Shown piece by piece: positions 61,634 through 64,000 of a stretch of DNA of 64,000 nt. The first letter of the stretch is position 1. Each line of letters starts with the position of its first letter. The notes beneath the pieces are model-generated. The model searched no databases and was not told the origin of the DNA. It worked only from the letters and a program-made list of their open reading frames with translations. Position numbers and translations under genes: made by a program. The DNA comes from Liolophura sinensis (taxonomy: Eukaryota; Mollusca; Polyplacophora; Chitonida; Chitonidae), in the NCBI RefSeq assembly GCF_032854445.1, contig NC_088301.1, forward strand, positions 32,846,402 to 32,910,401, in the 5' to 3' direction.

Positions 61634-64000
61634 TTTCCTGCCAGTAACTTGCACTATGTTACCATTCTCATCTTGACACCAAATGTATAGTTACAAAACA
61701 TTTGTGAACAAGTGAGGAGTATGACATGAAGCTTCTCAAGAAATAAGCCCTCATGTTGGATCAGTCAAACGAAAAACAGCTTAAGCAAATTAGGATAGCC
61801 TACGCAGGCACTTAAAAAAAGAGTTTACATGAGCAGTTTGTAGTTTTAACACGTATTGACATGGCGTCCAGGTAATCTGTCCTTCAAACGTTCTGTAAAG
61901 CCTAAATTGGTGCCACTATGCTCTGTTTGCCTATGAAACTGTGGCTTAAGCCCATCCTGTTGTCACGGCTCCGTAGTGGGGGGTGCACATCTCAATGTTG
62001 TTGTAGAGGTAAAGTGGCGTCAGCAATAACGCAACAAACAGTGACAACACATGTCCATGTAATCCAAAACACCTATCCTTTGATCTCACCAAGTAATCTT
62101 ATTGGATGGCTGAAACTGTGCTCTAATCTGCTACTTGTAGTTATAATCATACAGGTAATGTCTAAAGCCATGTAGGTTACAAGCCTTAAATCTTTGTACA
62201 ACCTAGGATTAAGTCTTGTCCTGCTTTTAATGGATTAAATTTTCCTCAATCAAACGTACGTCTTTGTTCAGAATTTTTTTTTTTTTTTACAGGGGCAACA
62301 ACTTCAAACTGAGGAGATAAGCATGTAGTGATCCATTCATTCAGTGTATGTTATAAGGTAAAACAAATGTAACCTTCCTACTGAAAGCTAAGTTGTGTCC
62401 AATCCCTTTAGACCCTCTTCTGACTCAAAATGTGTAACAGATGTTTCAACGTCAAGATCCTGTCACATTGCTTGATCTGATAACAGCTGAGTAAAATCAT
62501 TATTTATTATTGATTGAATAATTTTGAACAAGAATTTATCATGTGCCAGAAACTATCAGGTTTTTGAAATATTTCTGTGTAATACCATAATGAAGAGATC
62601 AGGTGCATATTTCTTTACCTTGGGGAAATACTAACTCTAAAACTTTGACAAAATCTTGTTTTGTCGGACTAAATATGCAAAAGTTATGCCTGGATCAAGC
62701 TGGTTTTCAAACTCGAACTTTTATCCACATCAGACAGATATTTGAAGCAGATATCAGAATTCATGAAACCGATAAATACGCAAAACATGCACAGATCTGG
62801 CTGGTTTTCAATCTTGATTTGAGGTTACATAAAATGAACCTGCACAAAATTCTAAATCAAAATCAAACCAATATTTGGAGCAGTCACATGCACTGCATGA
62901 AAACCACCGCCCACAGAGAATCTATTGAATTCAGTTACCCGAAATATCCAAAACTTCTGTACATGCACTAGGCTGGTTTTTTGAACATGGTTCACAATGT
63001 GAAGCTGCATACCTTTTATCAAAATCAGACATTACACAATGATTAGCTGGCTTACACTAGTTTAAGCCTCAAACACCATCTCCACTGTATTTCACCTTTC
63101 AGAAGCACATAAATGTCTAAAAATGATAATTTAATGTCAACACTTAAAAACTTTTCTGATAGGAAATTAATCAAACTTTGATATTTTCCATTGCCATATA
63201 ACTATTTCTGATAATAAATTAATCAAATTTCACAAAGTCCTCCCATGAGGTGGATGACTGTCAAAATCAAGCAAAATTTTTCAATGGAAAAATGTTAAAC
63301 TTAAGGTGAAATACAGTACTGGTAATTACCTAAGGCTGTGTCTTCAACTCCCTCTGAAGTTATCATCTCTTGACCTGTGTCTTCCACTCACAAACTAAGC
63401 CATCTCTGTCAGGATCTAGCTTCAACATCTCTCTTGGTTTCCACATCTCTCACAGCTAAACAGAAAACTCCTGACCTGGCTGGCCTGCAGTGAACATAAG
63501 TAAAAGAATTAATGCTTCCTTATAGGTACAATAGGCCATACGTTATACCTGTACAAAGGCAGCATTTTAGTGATTTTATATTGAAATATAACTCACAGGC
63601 AAAGCCTTCAAAAAAAAAAAACCAAAAAAAAAAACACCTTCTTCAGGACAAAGTGGTTTCTGCTCTACTCATTGTCATTCATCCTCGAATATTAATTGAA
63701 TGTGTTCCTATCTGACTAAAATTCCTTACATGTGCAATGGTTTTGATTGAAAGTTAGCAAAAAAAAAAAAAAAACACTTGGTGAGGATTAGGCCAATCAC
63801 ACTAGATTCCTGGTTTCCTCTCATCACCCACCATTTTATCACCACCATTTTATCTGGGCCACCATACTGGAATTCATTATTTCATTGTTTCCCACATTTC
63901 AACAGGTGAGATTATGATAAAATAGTAATCACAGCCAAAATATTGATGATGATATTCTGATAGGGAACAAGAAATCAAGTGACACTTGCCTTATGTTGAG
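61634..64000. other. 5' flank of SLC2A12
   Basis: Only the candidate leader exon at 63331-63490 was noted. A degenerate repeat with CTGGTTTTCAAACTCG-like segments at 62695-62990 produces a 122-codon open frame that is not protein-like. Poly(A) runs lie at 63609-63636 and 63759-63775. Confidence 0.4.
63331..63490 (-). other. Candidate 5' leader exon of SLC2A12
   Basis: On the minus strand this purine-rich stretch, less AT-rich than its surroundings, ends in CCTTAG followed by GTAATTACC, a usable splice donor. It lies 1.7 kb upstream of the first coding exon. No coding frame is claimed. Confidence 0.2.

Noticed and set aside
62603-62971. 122-codon open frame upstream of SLC2A12
   Set aside because: It coincides with a degenerate repeat (CTGGTTTTCAA type) and has no domain; length is explained by AT-rich repeat structure.

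Overview
This window is animal nuclear DNA: AT-rich, with short coding exons, GT-AG introns, dozens of tRNA-derived SINE copies, tandem minisatellites and a solo LTR. The dominant SINE (tail reading GGTGTTTTACGCCGTACTC on one strand, tRNA-like head on the other) looks like the RUDI/V-SINE-type repeats I know from molluscs, so a mollusc or another lophotrochozoan is most likely. This is inference from repeat and gene style; no species can be named from the sequence alone.

Three protein genes can be assembled with consistent splice phases. (1) 6331-10642, plus strand: a five-exon secreted precursor of 265 residues with a signal peptide, a BRICHOS-like domain, a furin-type RLKR site and a seven-cysteine C-terminal region with a Gly/Tyr/Ser-rich tail. 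(2) 14829-17968, minus strand: a two-exon, 913-residue receptor with signal peptide, somatomedin-B-like domain, long cysteine-rich ectodomain and a class B (adhesion/Methuselah-like) seven-helix region encoded in one exon. (3) 35113-61633, minus strand: a complete 13-exon, 628-residue SLC2A12/GLUT12-type sugar transporter covering over 26 kb. The three genes have no evident shared pathway; they are simply neighbours.

Layout: 1-6.3 kb is repeats and non-coding sequence. 6.3-10.8 kb is the BRICHOS gene. 10.8-14.8 kb is non-coding. 14.8-18 kb is the receptor. 18-35 kb is a gene-poor stretch rich in repeats: a 29-bp minisatellite, a 77-bp satellite with alternating unit types, inverted-repeat (foldback) blocks, a 710-bp solo LTR inserted in a SINE, a 75-bp x8 array and a 111-bp x4 array. 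35-61.6 kb is the transporter, whose introns carry most SINE copies, a 17-bp minisatellite touching a splice donor and a 122-bp array. 61.6-64 kb is its 5' flank.

The most interesting object is the BRICHOS precursor, which has the architecture (signal - BRICHOS prodomain - furin site - Cys-rich peptide) of annelid BRICHOS antimicrobial-peptide precursors and of chondromodulin, but with an unrecognised mature region. No prokaryotic system, CRISPR, rRNA or functional tRNA gene was seen.
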